Source of the DNA: Cribrihabitans marinus
GTDB taxonomy: Bacteria; Pseudomonadota; Alphaproteobacteria; Rhodobacterales; Rhodobacteraceae
Length of the DNA stretch: 51,131 nt
Reading direction: 5' to 3'
NCBI RefSeq assembly: GCF_900109035.1
Contig: NZ_FNYD01000016.1
Span: 1-51,131, forward strand
A model generated the notes under the pieces. That model did no database searches and had not been told where the DNA came from. It saw only the letters and a list, made by a program, of their open reading frames with translations. Positions 9,602-18,681 of this stretch are shown piece by piece (within the stretch, counting starts at the first letter, position 1; each line of letters opens with the position of its first letter). The translations under genes were made by a program, and so were the position numbers.

Positions 9602-10101
9602 TTGCCGTCCTTTCCTTGCAAGACGCGGGCCGGCACACCGACCGCCATGGCCCCTGCGGGGACGTCGCTCAGCACCACCGCGTTGGCGCCGATCACCGCG
9701 TGATCGCCCACCGCGACAGGTCCGAGGATACGGGCGCCGGCGCCCACATCCACATGCGTCCCCAGCCGCGGCGCGCCGTCGCGGCCGGCGCGCGTGCCCA
9801 GCGTGACCTGCTGGAACAGCAGGCAGTTGGGGCCGATCTCGGCCTCGGGGTGGATGACGATCCCGTTGGGATGGGGCAGCAGCAGGCCACCGCCGATCCG
9901 TGTCCCGAGACCGATCTCGGCCTGGGTGACGAGGGACCACAGCCAGTGCCCGCACTTGGCCCGGACCCGGCGCAGTGCCCCCAGGGGGGTCCGCTCCGCC
10001 GCCTGGTGGGCGCGGATGCAGCCGAGCAGCCGCCGTGACGGATCCCACAGCCCCCGCGGCGCCTCGCGGCTCCAGTCCGGCTCGGACCAGTCGCGACTCA
10101 C
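9598..10101 (-). CDS. serine-acetyltransferase-like hexapeptide acyltransferase
   Basis: A 167-residue left-handed beta-helix protein. It shows [17 protein letters not shown] followed by a GTRAGRDG loop and hexapeptide repeats up to [17 protein letters not shown], the layout of CysE-like O-acetyltransferases. It sits between rmlC and rmlB, joined to each by a four-base GTGA overlap, so it is made together with the rhamnose enzymes. CysE-like proteins in polysaccharide loci usually acetylate a sugar rather than serine, and that is the more likely role here (inference). The start is GTG. Confidence 0.8.
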   Translation of the reverse strand: MSRDWSEPDWSREAPRGLWDPSRRLLGCIRAHQAAERTPLGALRRVRAKCGHWLWSLVTQAEIGLGTRIGGGLLLPHPNGIVIHPEAEIGPNCLLFQQVTLGTRAGRDGAPRLGTHVDVGAGARILGPVAVGDHAVIGANAVVLSDVPAGAMAVGVPARVLQGKDGK

Positions 10102-10658
10102 GCATCGCCCTCCCAGGCAAAGGGGCTGTCGAACGCCGCCAGCGGCGGCGCGGCGGCGTCCTTGTCGCTCAGCACCGGATCACCCGACAGGCCCCAGTCG
10201 ATGCCGCAGCTGTTCCAGCGCAGCGCGCCATCGCAGTCGGGCGCGTAGTAGTCGGTGCATTTGTAGCAGATCTCGGTATCGGGCTGGCGGGTGACGAAGC
10301 CATGCGCGAACCCCTCGGGGATCAGCAGCTGGCGGCCGTTCTCGAAGGACAGCTCCAGCCCCACCCACTGCCCGTAGGTCGGGCTGCCCTTGCGGATGTC
10401 GACCGCCACGTCATAGAGCGCCCCGCGCCCGCAGCGCACCAGCTTGGCCTGGGCATGGGGCGGGGCCTGGAAATGCAGGCCGCGGATGGTGCCGGCGGCG
10501 GCCGAGAGCGAATGGTTGTCCTGCACGAAATCCAGCGTGATCCCGTGTTCGGCCAGGGTGCGCCGGTTCCAGCTCTCGCTGAAGAACCCGCGCGCATCGC
10601 CGAACCGTTTCGGGGTCAGGACCAGCACCCCGGACAGGGCTGTTTCTTCAACCTGCAT
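10098..10658 (-). CDS. rmlC: dTDP-4-dehydrorhamnose 3,5-epimerase
   Basis: Epimerises dTDP-4-keto-6-deoxyglucose at C3 and C5. The 186-residue cupin has the active-site histidine H62 in RGLHFQ, K72, and tyrosines Y137/Y138 in TDYYAP, as in characterised RmlC enzymes. It is the first gene of the rml block. The 95-bp gap upstream, before the DUF2793 stop, is the likely promoter region; a possible minus-strand GTGACA with a TAGAAC box 17 bp later is visible but weak. Confidence 0.95.
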   Translation of the reverse strand: MQVEETALSGVLVLTPKRFGDARGFFSESWNRRTLAEHGITLDFVQDNHSLSAAAGTIRGLHFQAPPHAQAKLVRCGRGALYDVAVDIRKGSPTYGQWVGLELSFENGRQLLIPEGFAHGFVTRQPDTEICYKCTDYYAPDCDGALRWNSCGIDWGLSGDPVLSDKDAAAPPLAAFDSPFAWEGDA

Positions 10659-10753
10659 GACGCAATGAGCCGCCTCGATGTGAATTCAGGCGGGTTCTAT
10701 CAGGCGACTCCCACAGTGTCACGACATGCGGTTTGGAAAACGCTGGGCGGTGA

Positions 10754-11821
10754 TCAAATCCACAACCCGTATGCCAACAGTGCCACTTCCAGTGTTTCCG
10801 CCGCGATCGGGGCTTCCAGCTGGATGTGCCAGCCGGTTGCTGTTGCCCAGACGGGCAGGGTGCCCAGGGCCCGGCGCTGTGCGGCCGTGCTCGCCTGGGC
10901 CGGGTCGATCCCGCCGGCATGTACGGCCAGCGGCGTGGCCATTGGTGCGGGGTAGTCGAAGAGTTGAGGTGCGCTGCTGTCGACATCGACAGTGACCGTC
11001 CGCGAACAGATCATCGTGCCGTCCGCCCATTTGACGAAGTGACCCTGCGTGGTCTGACCCCGTTCCAGGATCGCCCCGGCCGGCTGGCCGCCGATCTGGG
11101 CCACCGGTCCCAGGATCTGAGCGCGCAGAACGCCATGTTCGGCCAGCATCAGCCTTCCCGGCGACGCGTCTTCCGGACCCTGCTGAACGGCGCTTCCGCT
11201 AGCCGCACCACTATCCGGGTCAAGGCGAAGCGCGGTTTGCCAGGTAGAACCGTCCGGACTGACCCTGATCGCAAAGGCATCCTCGCCGGCCAACCCAACT
11301 TCCGCTCGTCCGGACCAGCCAGACTGGAACAGAAGGCTTGCGGTGTCGCCGGTGCCGGCCTTGTTGACGGTGAGTCGATGATCATCGCCATCATGGTTCA
11401 GCAGGGTGGCCGGCGCGGCAACCGACAGGCGGTTGACTGTATCGGCCTGGGCATTGATCCCGAGGGTTTCGGCGTCGTTGACGTGAACGGGCACCCATTC
11501 GTTGCCGTCGAACCGTACCAGCGTGCCGATGTCTCTCAAGAGCGCGACCCAGCCGGGCAGGGGCGGGGTGAAGGACCAAGCGCCGCCCCGATGGATGGCG
11601 ATCTGCTGGTCGCGCCCGGCCCAGTCACCGGTGGCGCCCGGACCGACAATGAACCGGTCTCCCTCGGCTGGTGACGCGGGTGGCGACGAAGGTCCGAGCG
11701 CAGCGATGCTGAGTTGGGTTACGGCATCCAGCCGCGCCAGGGCCTCGTTATGGGTGACGTGTTTCTGGGCTTGCGAGGGTTGCAGGTAGGGCAACCCAAG
11801 GGTCGGTGAGGTTCCGGTCAC
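10754..11821 (-). CDS. DUF2793 domain protein (355 aa), function unknown
   Basis: The N-terminal part reads TSPTLGLPYLQPSQAQKHV then THNEALARLDAV, the signature I associate with DUF2793, a domain of unknown function frequent in Rhodobacterales and phage-like contexts. It is followed by GDRFIVGPGATGDW and an extended beta-rich, low-complexity region. The frame opens at 11953, but those first 44 codons cover a palindrome and lack family similarity. The GTG at 11821 has GGAG eight bases upstream and gives the usual family N-terminus, so it is preferred. No signal peptide is visible. It may be a structural or surface protein; nothing ties it to rhamnose synthesis except position. Confidence 0.65.
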   Translation of the reverse strand: MTGTSPTLGLPYLQPSQAQKHVTHNEALARLDAVTQLSIAALGPSSPPASPAEGDRFIVGPGATGDWAGRDQQIAIHRGGAWSFTPPLPGWVALLRDIGTLVRFDGNEWVPVHVNDAETLGINAQADTVNRLSVAAPATLLNHDGDDHRLTVNKAGTGDTASLLFQSGWSGRAEVGLAGEDAFAIRVSPDGSTWQTALRLDPDSGAASGSAVQQGPEDASPGRLMLAEHGVLRAQILGPVAQIGGQPAGAILERGQTTQGHFVKWADGTMICSRTVTVDVDSSAPQLFDYPAPMATPLAVHAGGIDPAQASTAAQRRALGTLPVWATATGWHIQLEAPIAAETLEVALLAYGLWI

Positions 11822-11920
11822 GGTGAAGGCTCCATTTGACGTTGTCGTCCCGGGCAGTCCTAACAGGCAGTGCGGTAACGGGCTGTTACCCTGGCGTCCG
11901 CCCGCAGGCCGGCAAGGCAA

Positions 11921-11949
11921 CGGATATGTCTCATATCCGCGGATATGAG
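11921..11949. promoter_or_regulatory. palindromic partition site or operator upstream of parA
   Basis: Bases 11930-11949 form a perfect 20-bp palindrome centred on CATATCCG/CGGATATG. A third half-site, CGGATATG, lies at 11921-11928, so three half-sites are packed into 29 bp. A second, imperfect copy is just ahead of the parA start. Clustered palindromes next to parAB are typical of ParB-binding centromeres or ParA/ParB autoregulatory operators. Confidence 0.6.
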
Positions 11950-12082
11950 GCATTCGCAGGCTCCATAATGGTCTTTACAGAGCCTGCTTCTTGGGCTCAG
12001 CGGCTCTTTCCACGCCTGGAATCCGCTTGCCATATCTCCTCGGGTTGCGCAGGTTGCTGAAAAGCGAGCCCCAAGGCTCGTT

Positions 12083-12098
12083 CATATCCACGGATATA
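12083..12098. promoter_or_regulatory. second palindrome copy, at the parA start
   Basis: CATATCCACGGATATA repeats the upstream palindrome with two changed positions. It ends 6 bp before the chosen parA ATG, over the usual ribosome-binding position. Protein bound here would block parA-parB expression, so it is a good candidate operator for autoregulation. Confidence 0.55.
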
Positions 12099-12104
12099 TC
12101 GGGC

Positions 12105-13433
12105 ATGGCAGACGGGCAGTTTCAGCATTTCATTCGCAATATGTCGCATGTGATGGGGGCGGTGAACACCAAGCTTCAGCGTGATCTGGCGCTGCGCACC
12201 CGGGTTGCGCGCCGCTATTCAATGGCAGAAACTTCCGAGTTCCTCGGCACCGACGGATCGGGTCTGGTGCATCTTGCCGAGACCGATGCGGCGTTTCCCG
12301 AAGGGCAGGGGGTCGGCCGTCATCGCAGTTTTTCGCCGTCCGAGGTCATGCTGATCCGTGCGCTTGCCGGAACGCAGCCCGGATCTCCGCACGGCTTGCA
12401 CTGGCGGTGTCCGGGCGAGCCGCCCATCGTGGTGACGTTCGGCGCGCAAAAGGGAGGCACCGGCAAGTCGTTGGCTGCCGCGCACTTTGCGCAATACCTG
12501 AACCTGTTCTACGGGTTGCGGGTCGGGGTCATAGACGCCGACCCGCAGGCGACGGTCTCGTTGTATTTCGCGGACGAACGCTTGCCGCTCTTTGACCCGG
12601 GGACGCCCACCCTGGCCGAGTTCATGGGCGTGGATGATCCCGGCGCCCGGGCGCTCATCTCGCGCGAACCGTCAGAGCTGGACGCGGTCTGGCAGCCCAC
12701 GCCCTGGCCCGGTATCCGCCTGATCCCCGGTGGCGGCAACATACAGAACGGCGATATCAGCCTGTTTTTCCTGTCCCGCAACGCGCCGGTGCCGGTTTAC
12801 CGGGTCCTCAAGGACGCCATTGCGCAGTGGGATGCGGGATTTGGCCCGCGCACTCCCCACGCGGCGCTGCGCGGGCCGGACGGTGCCTTCGACCTTGCTG
12901 CCTATGCGCGGGCCCTTGAGGAGACGGTGGATGTGATCGTGATCGACCAGCAGCCTTCTTTGACACTGATGCAGCTCAATGGGTTGATCGCGGCAGATTC
13001 GGTGGTGATACCGCAGACGATGAAGGGGTTCGACCTGGCCACGTTGTCCACCTACGTGACCAATATCGGCGAATACATGGAGTTCATCCTGGGCTTCGAT
13101 TCCGACATCACCGTCGGCGCCGGAGCTCACATGGTGCTGCCAACCATCGTGCAAGAGCAGAACAACCAGGACACTGATCAGATTCTCGATCTTTATCGCA
13201 AGGCACCGCGGGAGGTGATGCAGGTCTGGTACAGCCGATCGGATGCAATCGCCAACGCGGCCGAGGAATACAAGAGCATCTACGAATACCTGCCTCCGCC
13301 TGGCCGCCGCGCCTCGGCGCGGGCCTTCATGGCCAATGCCAACGCGGTGAACGATGCTCTGGTGCAGCGCAGCTTGCCGCATCTGCCGCCGCGCGACTAT
13401 GCCGCCACTTTCATCACCGAGCGATGGAGCTGA
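12105..13433 (+). CDS. parA: ParA-family partition ATPase (442 aa)
   Basis: The deviant Walker A KGGTGKS (116-122) includes the signature lysine, DADPQAT follows at 144-150, and the Walker B region reads VIVIDQQPS. About 110 residues precede the ATPase, including a basic stretch and FSPSEVMLIRALAG. This is the long plasmid ParA layout with an N-terminal DNA-binding part that can repress its own operon. ATG at 12105 is chosen because it follows the palindrome; the frame is open to 11991 but that part looks non-coding. No clear Shine-Dalgarno is seen. The parB start overlaps or directly follows its stop. Confidence 0.9.
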   Translation: MADGQFQHFIRNMSHVMGAVNTKLQRDLALRTRVARRYSMAETSEFLGTDGSGLVHLAETDAAFPEGQGVGRHRSFSPSEVMLIRALAGTQPGSPHGLHWRCPGEPPIVVTFGAQKGGTGKSLAAAHFAQYLNLFYGLRVGVIDADPQATVSLYFADERLPLFDPGTPTLAEFMGVDDPGARALISREPSELDAVWQPTPWPGIRLIPGGGNIQNGDISLFFLSRNAPVPVYRVLKDAIAQWDAGFGPRTPHAALRGPDGAFDLAAYARALEETVDVIVIDQQPSLTLMQLNGLIAADSVVIPQTMKGFDLATLSTYVTNIGEYMEFILGFDSDITVGAGAHMVLPTIVQEQNNQDTDQILDLYRKAPREVMQVWYSRSDAIANAAEEYKSIYEYLPPPGRRASARAFMANANAVNDALVQRSLPHLPPRDYAATFITERWS

Positions 13434-13435
13434 TC

Positions 13436-14371
13436 ATGGCCCGCAAGAGAAAACTGAACGCACAAGCGCCCGAAGGCGGTGATGCGGAGCCGCCCGAGGC
13501 CGCCGCCCGGGGCGGCATGGGGGGGATGTGGGCCGGGTCGGCCATGAACCTGCTGCAGCAGCGCATCGAAGCCGTGCATGGCTCGCTGGCGGCCGGCGTG
13601 ATGAATGGCACCGTGGTGCTGGAACTCGATCCCGGCCAGATTGAGGATGCGGTCGGCAGCGACAGGATCGGGGACTGGGCGGCCGACCCCGAGTTCCAGG
13701 CCCTCAAGCGCAACATCCAGCGCCGCGGCCAGACCCAGCCGATCCGGGTGCGACCCCGCGACCCGGACTGGCGCCCCGATCCGCAATCTCCGCGGGACAC
13801 TGATGCCGTCTTCGTGGTGCAGTCGGGCCGCCGCCGGCTCGAGGTCTGCCGACAGTTGGGCCGCAGGGTGCTCGCGGTGCTCTCAACCGAGGCGGGCGCG
13901 ACCGCGCTCGCCGATCTCGAGGAGCGATTCCACGAGAACACCATGCGCAGGAACCTGACCGGTTTCGAGGAACTGCTGTCGATCGGGCTTCTGGCCGAAA
14001 GCCTCAAGGACCTGTCGCAGGACGAGATCGCCGCGCGGCTCGAGGTGTCCCAGAACGACGTGTCGCTGGGTCTGTCCTGTGTGAAGTACCGCGACGACAT
14101 CCTGGCGCAGGTGGATGTGGCAAACACTCCCAAGCGCGAGTATCGCGGCATCATCCCGCGCCTGCGGCGAGGCGAAGGCCCGAATCCGGCGAAACCGGCG
14201 GGGCAGGGCAGGGCAGAGGCCGCCAGGGGCCGCTTCGTCGGTGAGAAGATGACTGTCGAAATGCGGACTGCCAGTGACGGTCTGCGGGTCAAGGTAAAGA
14301 TGGATGGCGCAACCGGGGTGGACCTGGACACATTGGCCGAGCAAATCGCGCGGCTTCTGTCCCGGGGATGA
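13436..14371 (+). CDS. parB: ParB-family partition protein (311 aa)
   Basis: The ParB/RepB nuclease-like domain is seen as IQRRGQTQPIRVRP, VVQSGRRRLEVC and FHENTMRRNLTGFEELL, where the ENxxRxxL-type motif is typical. A helix-turn-helix follows (LSQDEIAARLEVSQNDVSLGL). The ATG at 13436 has GGAG six bases upstream; an ATG at 13424 inside parA would add four residues. It would bind the nearby CATATCCG palindromes or other centromere repeats and work with the upstream ParA in plasmid segregation. Confidence 0.9.
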   Translation: MARKRKLNAQAPEGGDAEPPEAAARGGMGGMWAGSAMNLLQQRIEAVHGSLAAGVMNGTVVLELDPGQIEDAVGSDRIGDWAADPEFQALKRNIQRRGQTQPIRVRPRDPDWRPDPQSPRDTDAVFVVQSGRRRLEVCRQLGRRVLAVLSTEAGATALADLEERFHENTMRRNLTGFEELLSIGLLAESLKDLSQDEIAARLEVSQNDVSLGLSCVKYRDDILAQVDVANTPKREYRGIIPRLRRGEGPNPAKPAGQGRAEAARGRFVGEKMTVEMRTASDGLRVKVKMDGATGVDLDTLAEQIARLLSRG

Positions 14372-14455
14372 CCTGTGGGGACGATTTCGTTCCGGTCATT
14401 CGGGGTGGCAGCCGCAGATCATTCGCAGGCGGGCAGTCCACCGGAAAGGAGCGTC

Positions 14456-15475
14456 ATGCTTCCACATATCCGTATTCAGAGCATTCGGGCAAACAGGAAG
14501 GCCAATGTCGTCTATCTCAACAATCCCAAATCCGGGTGCACCACCGTCAAGGCCAACTTGTGGAGCCATATCGCACCGGACACGTACCCTCCGCGCACGA
14601 ATGTTCATGACCTCAAGGCATCTCCATTCACAAACAAGATAGCGCAGCAGTCATGGCTGCGTGACGCCACTGTCGTGACCTTTGTCCGCAATCCCTATGT
14701 CAGGCTGGCATCGGCTTTCCTAGACAAAATCGGGAACAAGGACATCCCCGTCTGGGGTGCTTTCGCCGAGCGTTATGGGCTCCATGACCCCCAGACCGTT
14801 TCCTTCGACCTTTTCGTCGAGATAATCGCAGGGGAACCACCGGAGTTTCTCGATCCGCATTGGCGCCCACAGCATATCAACATAATGTACCCGTTTGTTC
14901 GCCCCAATTTCCTGGGTCGTCTGGAGACGATAGATCAGGATCTGCCATATCTTTTGTCGGAGTGTTTTGGGATGACGTCGAAGCCTCCAAAACGACAGGC
15001 CCCTCACGCTACGGGTGCGGGAAAGCAGGCGGGGGCGCTGCTTTCCGACAGCGGCACCTTGTCTCGCGCCCGAGCACTCTATGAACGGGATTTCGAACTG
15101 TTCGGGTATTCTTCGGCGCTGGAAGACATGGCGACCTCCGGTTTCGGTAGCATGCACAAGGCAGGCCAGCATGACGGTCTCGACTTGTTGCGATCCCTGC
15201 GTGATGCCGAGGACGGGCGGGGTAGGCAGGAGATACTGAGCAGGCTGGCGGACCATATAGGCGACACCGATGATCGGTTCACCCGGAACTGGCTTCTGCA
15301 CAGCAGGATTGAGGCAGATGCCCGACAAGGCCGGGGGGATGTCATGCTCATCCGGGGCAATCTGAATGAGATCGTGACCGGTTACGACTTTCTCAAACGC
15401 ACCGCTGCCCGCATTGCGGCGGCCAGCGGTGCTTGGGATCTGGTTCGATGCATTTCCCGTGCCGCGTCCGCCTGA
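14456..15475 (+). CDS. sulfotransferase family 2-like protein (339 aa)
   Basis: The N-terminal NNPKSGCTTVKANLW is a phosphosulfate-binding loop of the carbohydrate sulfotransferase (family 2, HNK-1-like) type. FVRNPYVRLASAFLDKI about 70 residues later matches the 3'-phosphate site (RNPxxRxxSAF). It should transfer sulfate from PAPS to a glycan. AAGGAG lies five bases before the ATG at 14456; the frame is open to 14375. It follows parB by 84 bp on the same strand and converges on the next sulfotransferase gene with 9 bp between the stops. Base composition is lower in GC than parAB. Confidence 0.75.
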   Translation: MLPHIRIQSIRANRKANVVYLNNPKSGCTTVKANLWSHIAPDTYPPRTNVHDLKASPFTNKIAQQSWLRDATVVTFVRNPYVRLASAFLDKIGNKDIPVWGAFAERYGLHDPQTVSFDLFVEIIAGEPPEFLDPHWRPQHINIMYPFVRPNFLGRLETIDQDLPYLLSECFGMTSKPPKRQAPHATGAGKQAGALLSDSGTLSRARALYERDFELFGYSSALEDMATSGFGSMHKAGQHDGLDLLRSLRDAEDGRGRQEILSRLADHIGDTDDRFTRNWLLHSRIEADARQGRGDVMLIRGNLNEIVTGYDFLKRTAARIAAASGAWDLVRCISRAASA

Positions 15476-15484
15476 TCGGAAGAA

Positions 15485-16690
15485 TTACGGCTCGCCCAGC
15501 CACTCGCTCAGCTTCTGCCCAATCCGCGGCCCCGTCGGGCGGGCGATCTGGGCCAGACGCATCAATGCGACCGCTTCGTCCTTTGTGGGGGCCTGGCCGG
15601 TTTCGTGTTTCAAGGCCACATCCCGCAGGACGTCGGCGTCGGAATCGCACAGCCCGGGTTCTACGGGGTGACGGCGCGCCAATGCGGTCGCGCAGGAGAA
15701 GAGGATATCTTCGATCCTGTTCAGAGGAACGGTGTAAGAGTCTGGGTTGGCCGGGGCCTTCGGGCGAGCGAACGGGTTCTCGTTGTGGCCAAGAAATCGC
15801 CTGGAGAAGGCCCGGTTAGACGCATCGAACAGATCGTATACCCGCAGCTGATCCGGGTCCTCGATGGCTCCCAGGTTCAAGTCGGAGGAGTTCAGAATCC
15901 TGCGGCGCAGAATTTGGCGAGTGGCATTGAGGCTGCCGTCGCGGTTGTAGCGTGGAAACACATGGTTGACGGCCCTGCAGAGCTCCGCCTGCAGAGCACT
16001 GAGTTTCGCGTTGGGCGTGGTGGCTGAGTAGTCAAGTGCGTCCATGCGGATGGCCTGATCAACACGGGTCAGGAAATCGATCCTGAGGTCTCCACTGGCA
16101 AAGACATTTCTGTCGTAGATGGCGGGTTCGAGATTCTCGCTGCCAAATGCATCGGCCCATTTCCCGAACATGACCGCGTAGTTGTAGTAGTGCATGTCTG
16201 GATCGATCTCGCGCTGGAATTTCTCGATCTTTCCGAAAAATCCACTGCGTATGGCCGTTGAATACAGGCTCTTTCGAACCTCTGATTGCTCCCGGAAATA
16301 GCAGACGATCCGGACAGACGAAAAGCTCTCCGTGAGAAAGCGGGCCAGTGCCGCAATCTCCTCCACGGTTTGCAATCTGCTGTGCAGGTGTTCCGAACTG
16401 ATGACCATCGTGTGATGAGTGCGTGCCGCGTCCTGGATTTCCGACCTCACACGATCTTCGAACCCGTCAAAGAAACGTGCCTTTTGCTGCGGGGTCGAGA
16501 TGTTGTGGCTTCGGTCGAAATCGTCGGATTCCGTATGAAAGTAAGCCGAAAGCATTCGGTTGCTAGGTGTACCCAAGACGTCGCTGAGCGCGATGCCTTG
16601 AGCCGAAAGCGCGGCACGATTCAGGTAGAGCCATGTCTGCAACATCGTCGTGCCGGTTTTTTCCGTGCCGATATGCAACAGGCATTTCAT
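15485..16690 (-). CDS. sulfotransferase-like protein (401 aa)
   Basis: The start MKCLLHIGTEKTGTTMLQTWL is the phosphosulfate-binding loop seen also in the proteins at 282 and 28814. A second conserved segment (SVRIVCYFREQSEVRKSLYSTAI, about residues 130-150) fits the 3'-phosphate site. The C-terminal 150 residues have no recognised domain. It is close in style to the 28814 gene (HIGTEKTGTT, then a long central region), suggesting paralogy. Substrate unknown; sulfation of the plasmid-encoded polysaccharide is inferred from context. Confidence 0.7.
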   Translation of the reverse strand: MKCLLHIGTEKTGTTMLQTWLYLNRAALSAQGIALSDVLGTPSNRMLSAYFHTESDDFDRSHNISTPQQKARFFDGFEDRVRSEIQDAARTHHTMVISSEHLHSRLQTVEEIAALARFLTESFSSVRIVCYFREQSEVRKSLYSTAIRSGFFGKIEKFQREIDPDMHYYNYAVMFGKWADAFGSENLEPAIYDRNVFASGDLRIDFLTRVDQAIRMDALDYSATTPNAKLSALQAELCRAVNHVFPRYNRDGSLNATRQILRRRILNSSDLNLGAIEDPDQLRVYDLFDASNRAFSRRFLGHNENPFARPKAPANPDSYTVPLNRIEDILFSCATALARRHPVEPGLCDSDADVLRDVALKHETGQAPTKDEAVALMRLAQIARPTGPRIGQKLSEWLGEP

Positions 16691-16983
16691 GGTTGCTCAC
16701 TCCAAATCCGCACATCACCAGATGTCGATACGTTCTGGACGGGGCTGGGGCAATCTTGCCGACTGGCTCTGTGGTGCGATGTCATAATAAGGTCTGGCCC
16801 GGATTAGTTCATTTATGTCAACTTGTTCCGAACGCTATCCGGCTCGCTGGCCTTCCAGCAAGATAGAGAATTTTTCGGAAGTCAGATTAGAGTGTCGTCC
16901 CCCCAAGTGCCGCAAGAAGACCAATAACAAGCGTTATGTAAACTTCACTCTTGTCTCAAGATGGCGCGGCCTGGTGAATGGCG
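16691..16983. other. non-coding gap between sulfotransferase and ugd
   Basis: This relatively AT-rich 293-bp stretch carries no supported gene. It contains the start region of the minus-strand sulfotransferase and the 3' flank of ugd. No clear hairpin terminator was found. Confidence 0.5.
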
Positions 16984-18159
16984 TCAGTTTCCGCCGAACA
17001 GATCCCGGGTGAACACCTTGGCGGCCACGTCCGCCAGTTCGGGTACCCGCCGGTTGGCGATGATCAGGTCGGCGCGGGCCTTGAACGCGTCGATCTCGCG
17101 CAGCACCGGCGAGCCGAAGAAACTGTCCTCCTCGAGCACCGGCTCGTAGACCACCACCTCGATCCCCTTGGCCTTGATCCGCTTCATAATGCCCTGGACC
17201 GAGCTCTGCCGGAAATTGTCCGAACCCGCCTTCATCACCAGCCGGTGCACCCCCACGCAGGACGGGTTCAGCGCCAGGATCCGTTCGGCGATGAAATCCT
17301 TGCGGGTGCGGTTGGCGTCGACCACAGCCTGCATCAGGTTCTGCGGCACCTCGCTGTAATTGGCCAGCAGCTGCTTGCTGTCCTTGGGCAGGCAATAGCC
17401 GCCATAGCCGAAGGACGGGTTATTGTAATGATCGCCGATGCGCGGATCCAGCCCCACCCCCTCGATGATCTGGCGGGTCTCCAGCCCATGCGCCAGCGCA
17501 TAGCTGTCGAGTTCGTTGAAATAGGCCACCCGCATAGCGAGATAGGTGTTGGCAAACAGCTTGATCGCCTCGGCCTCGGACGGGTCGGTCAGCAGCACCG
17601 GCACATCCGTGTTCAGGGCGCAGCCGCGCAGCAGGTCGGCAAAGACGCGCGCCCGGTCCGAACGTTCGCCCACCACGATGCGCGAGGGGTGCAGGTTGTC
17701 GTGAAGCGCCCGCCCCTCGCGCAGGAATTCGGGGCTGAACAGGATCCGGTCGCATCCCAGCCGCGCCGACAGCGCGGCGGTGAACCCCACCGGCACGGTG
17801 GACTTGATCACGATCGTCGCGCGCTCGTTCAGCGCCGCCACCTGCGCCACCACCGTCTCGACGGTGGTGGTGTCGAAGAAGTTGGTCCGCGGATCGTAAT
17901 CGGTGGGCGTGGCGACGATGATGTAGTCGGCGCTCTCGCAGGCCGCGCCCAGGCCGGTGGTGGCGGTCAGGTCGAGCGGCCGGTCCGCAAGGTAGAGCGA
18001 CAGGTCGGGATCGACGATCGGGTTCTGCCGGGCGTTGATGCGGGCGACGCGTCCGGGATCCACGTCCACCGCGACCACCGCGTGGCGCTGCGCCAGCAGG
18101 ACGGCGTTGGACAGGCCCACATAGCCGATGCCGATAACAGCGATTCTCGCCCTGTCCAT
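16984..18159 (-). CDS. ugd: UDP-glucose 6-dehydrogenase
   Basis: Oxidises UDP-glucose to UDP-glucuronate with two NAD. The length of 391 residues matches the short bacterial Ugd type. The Rossmann motif GIGYVG is at 10-15, [14 protein letters not shown] includes K200, and the catalytic cysteine is C256 in [10 protein letters not shown]. With galU at 23669 it provides glucuronate donors, consistent with an acidic exopolysaccharide. It lies downstream of the yjb-like genes on the same strand, but a strong hairpin (18290-18319) separates them. Confidence 0.93.
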   Translation of the reverse strand: MDRARIAVIGIGYVGLSNAVLLAQRHAVVAVDVDPGRVARINARQNPIVDPDLSLYLADRPLDLTATTGLGAACESADYIIVATPTDYDPRTNFFDTTTVETVVAQVAALNERATIVIKSTVPVGFTAALSARLGCDRILFSPEFLREGRALHDNLHPSRIVVGERSDRARVFADLLRGCALNTDVPVLLTDPSEAEAIKLFANTYLAMRVAYFNELDSYALAHGLETRQIIEGVGLDPRIGDHYNNPSFGYGGYCLPKDSKQLLANYSEVPQNLMQAVVDANRTRKDFIAERILALNPSCVGVHRLVMKAGSDNFRQSSVQGIMKRIKAKGIEVVVYEPVLEEDSFFGSPVLREIDAFKARADLIIANRRVPELADVAAKVFTRDLFGGN

Positions 18160-18289
18160 TGCCGCGCCCCCTGCATGCCCCGGTCACCGTACCCGGGGGT
18201 CACAAAGCACGAAATCCGGGGGGCGACAAGACGGGGCGCCCGGTTCGGGCGGATGCGTGTCGATGCGGAAACCGGATCGCAAAACGGAC

Positions 18290-18319
18290 CGGCCCCCGCG
18301 CGGGGTTGCGCGGGGGCCG
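18290..18319 (-). terminator. strong hairpin downstream of the yjbE-like gene
   Basis: Perfect 12-bp stem CGGCCCCCGCGC / GCGCGGGGGCCG with a 6-base loop. On the minus strand it is followed within a few bases by GTTTT. Its position just after the yjbE-like stop fits a terminator for the yjb-type operon. Confidence 0.65.
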
Positions 18320-18344
18320 ACCGGGAAAACCTTGCGGGTGTGGC

Positions 18345-18563
18345 TTACGAGCCGCCAGTCGTGGTGGTCGTGGTGGTGGTCGAGCCGTCACCGCCGCCGC
18401 TGCCGCTTGCCGCGGCCGCTGCGCCGAGCAAAACGACGGTGCCGATTGCGATTTCCTCGGTGCTCACAGCGGTGTCCGCCACGACTTCTTCGGCTGTCTG
18501 GGCGGAGACCAGGGCCGGCGCGGCAAACGCGCACAGGGCCGCAGTTGCAAGAATCTTTCTCAT
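18345..18563 (-). CDS. yjbE: YjbE-like small exported Thr-rich protein (72 aa)
   Basis: The N-terminus MRKILATAALCAFAAPALVSA is a signal peptide with cleavage expected after VSA. The rest is short, Ala/Gly-rich and ends GSGGGDGSTTTTTTTTGGS. Enterobacterial YjbE has the same plan: a signal peptide, an Ala-rich middle, then a GGGDGS stretch followed by a run of threonines. It is the first gene of the yjbEFGH exopolysaccharide operon there. Here it follows yjbF- and yjbH-like genes, which supports the match. The poly-Thr tail could be a glycan attachment or matrix-contact region (inference). Confidence 0.7.
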   Translation of the reverse strand: MRKILATAALCAFAAPALVSAQTAEEVVADTAVSTEEIAIGTVVLLGAAAAASGSGGGDGSTTTTTTTTGGS

Positions 18564-18681
18564 AATCTTAACCTCACAGGAACAAACTCCCGATCACGGT
18601 AATCCAATGGCCGGGTGTTTTCAACGGATCAGTGCGCCGGCCCCGGTATCGGGGCCTGTTTTCCCGGCTCGGCCTTTTTGC

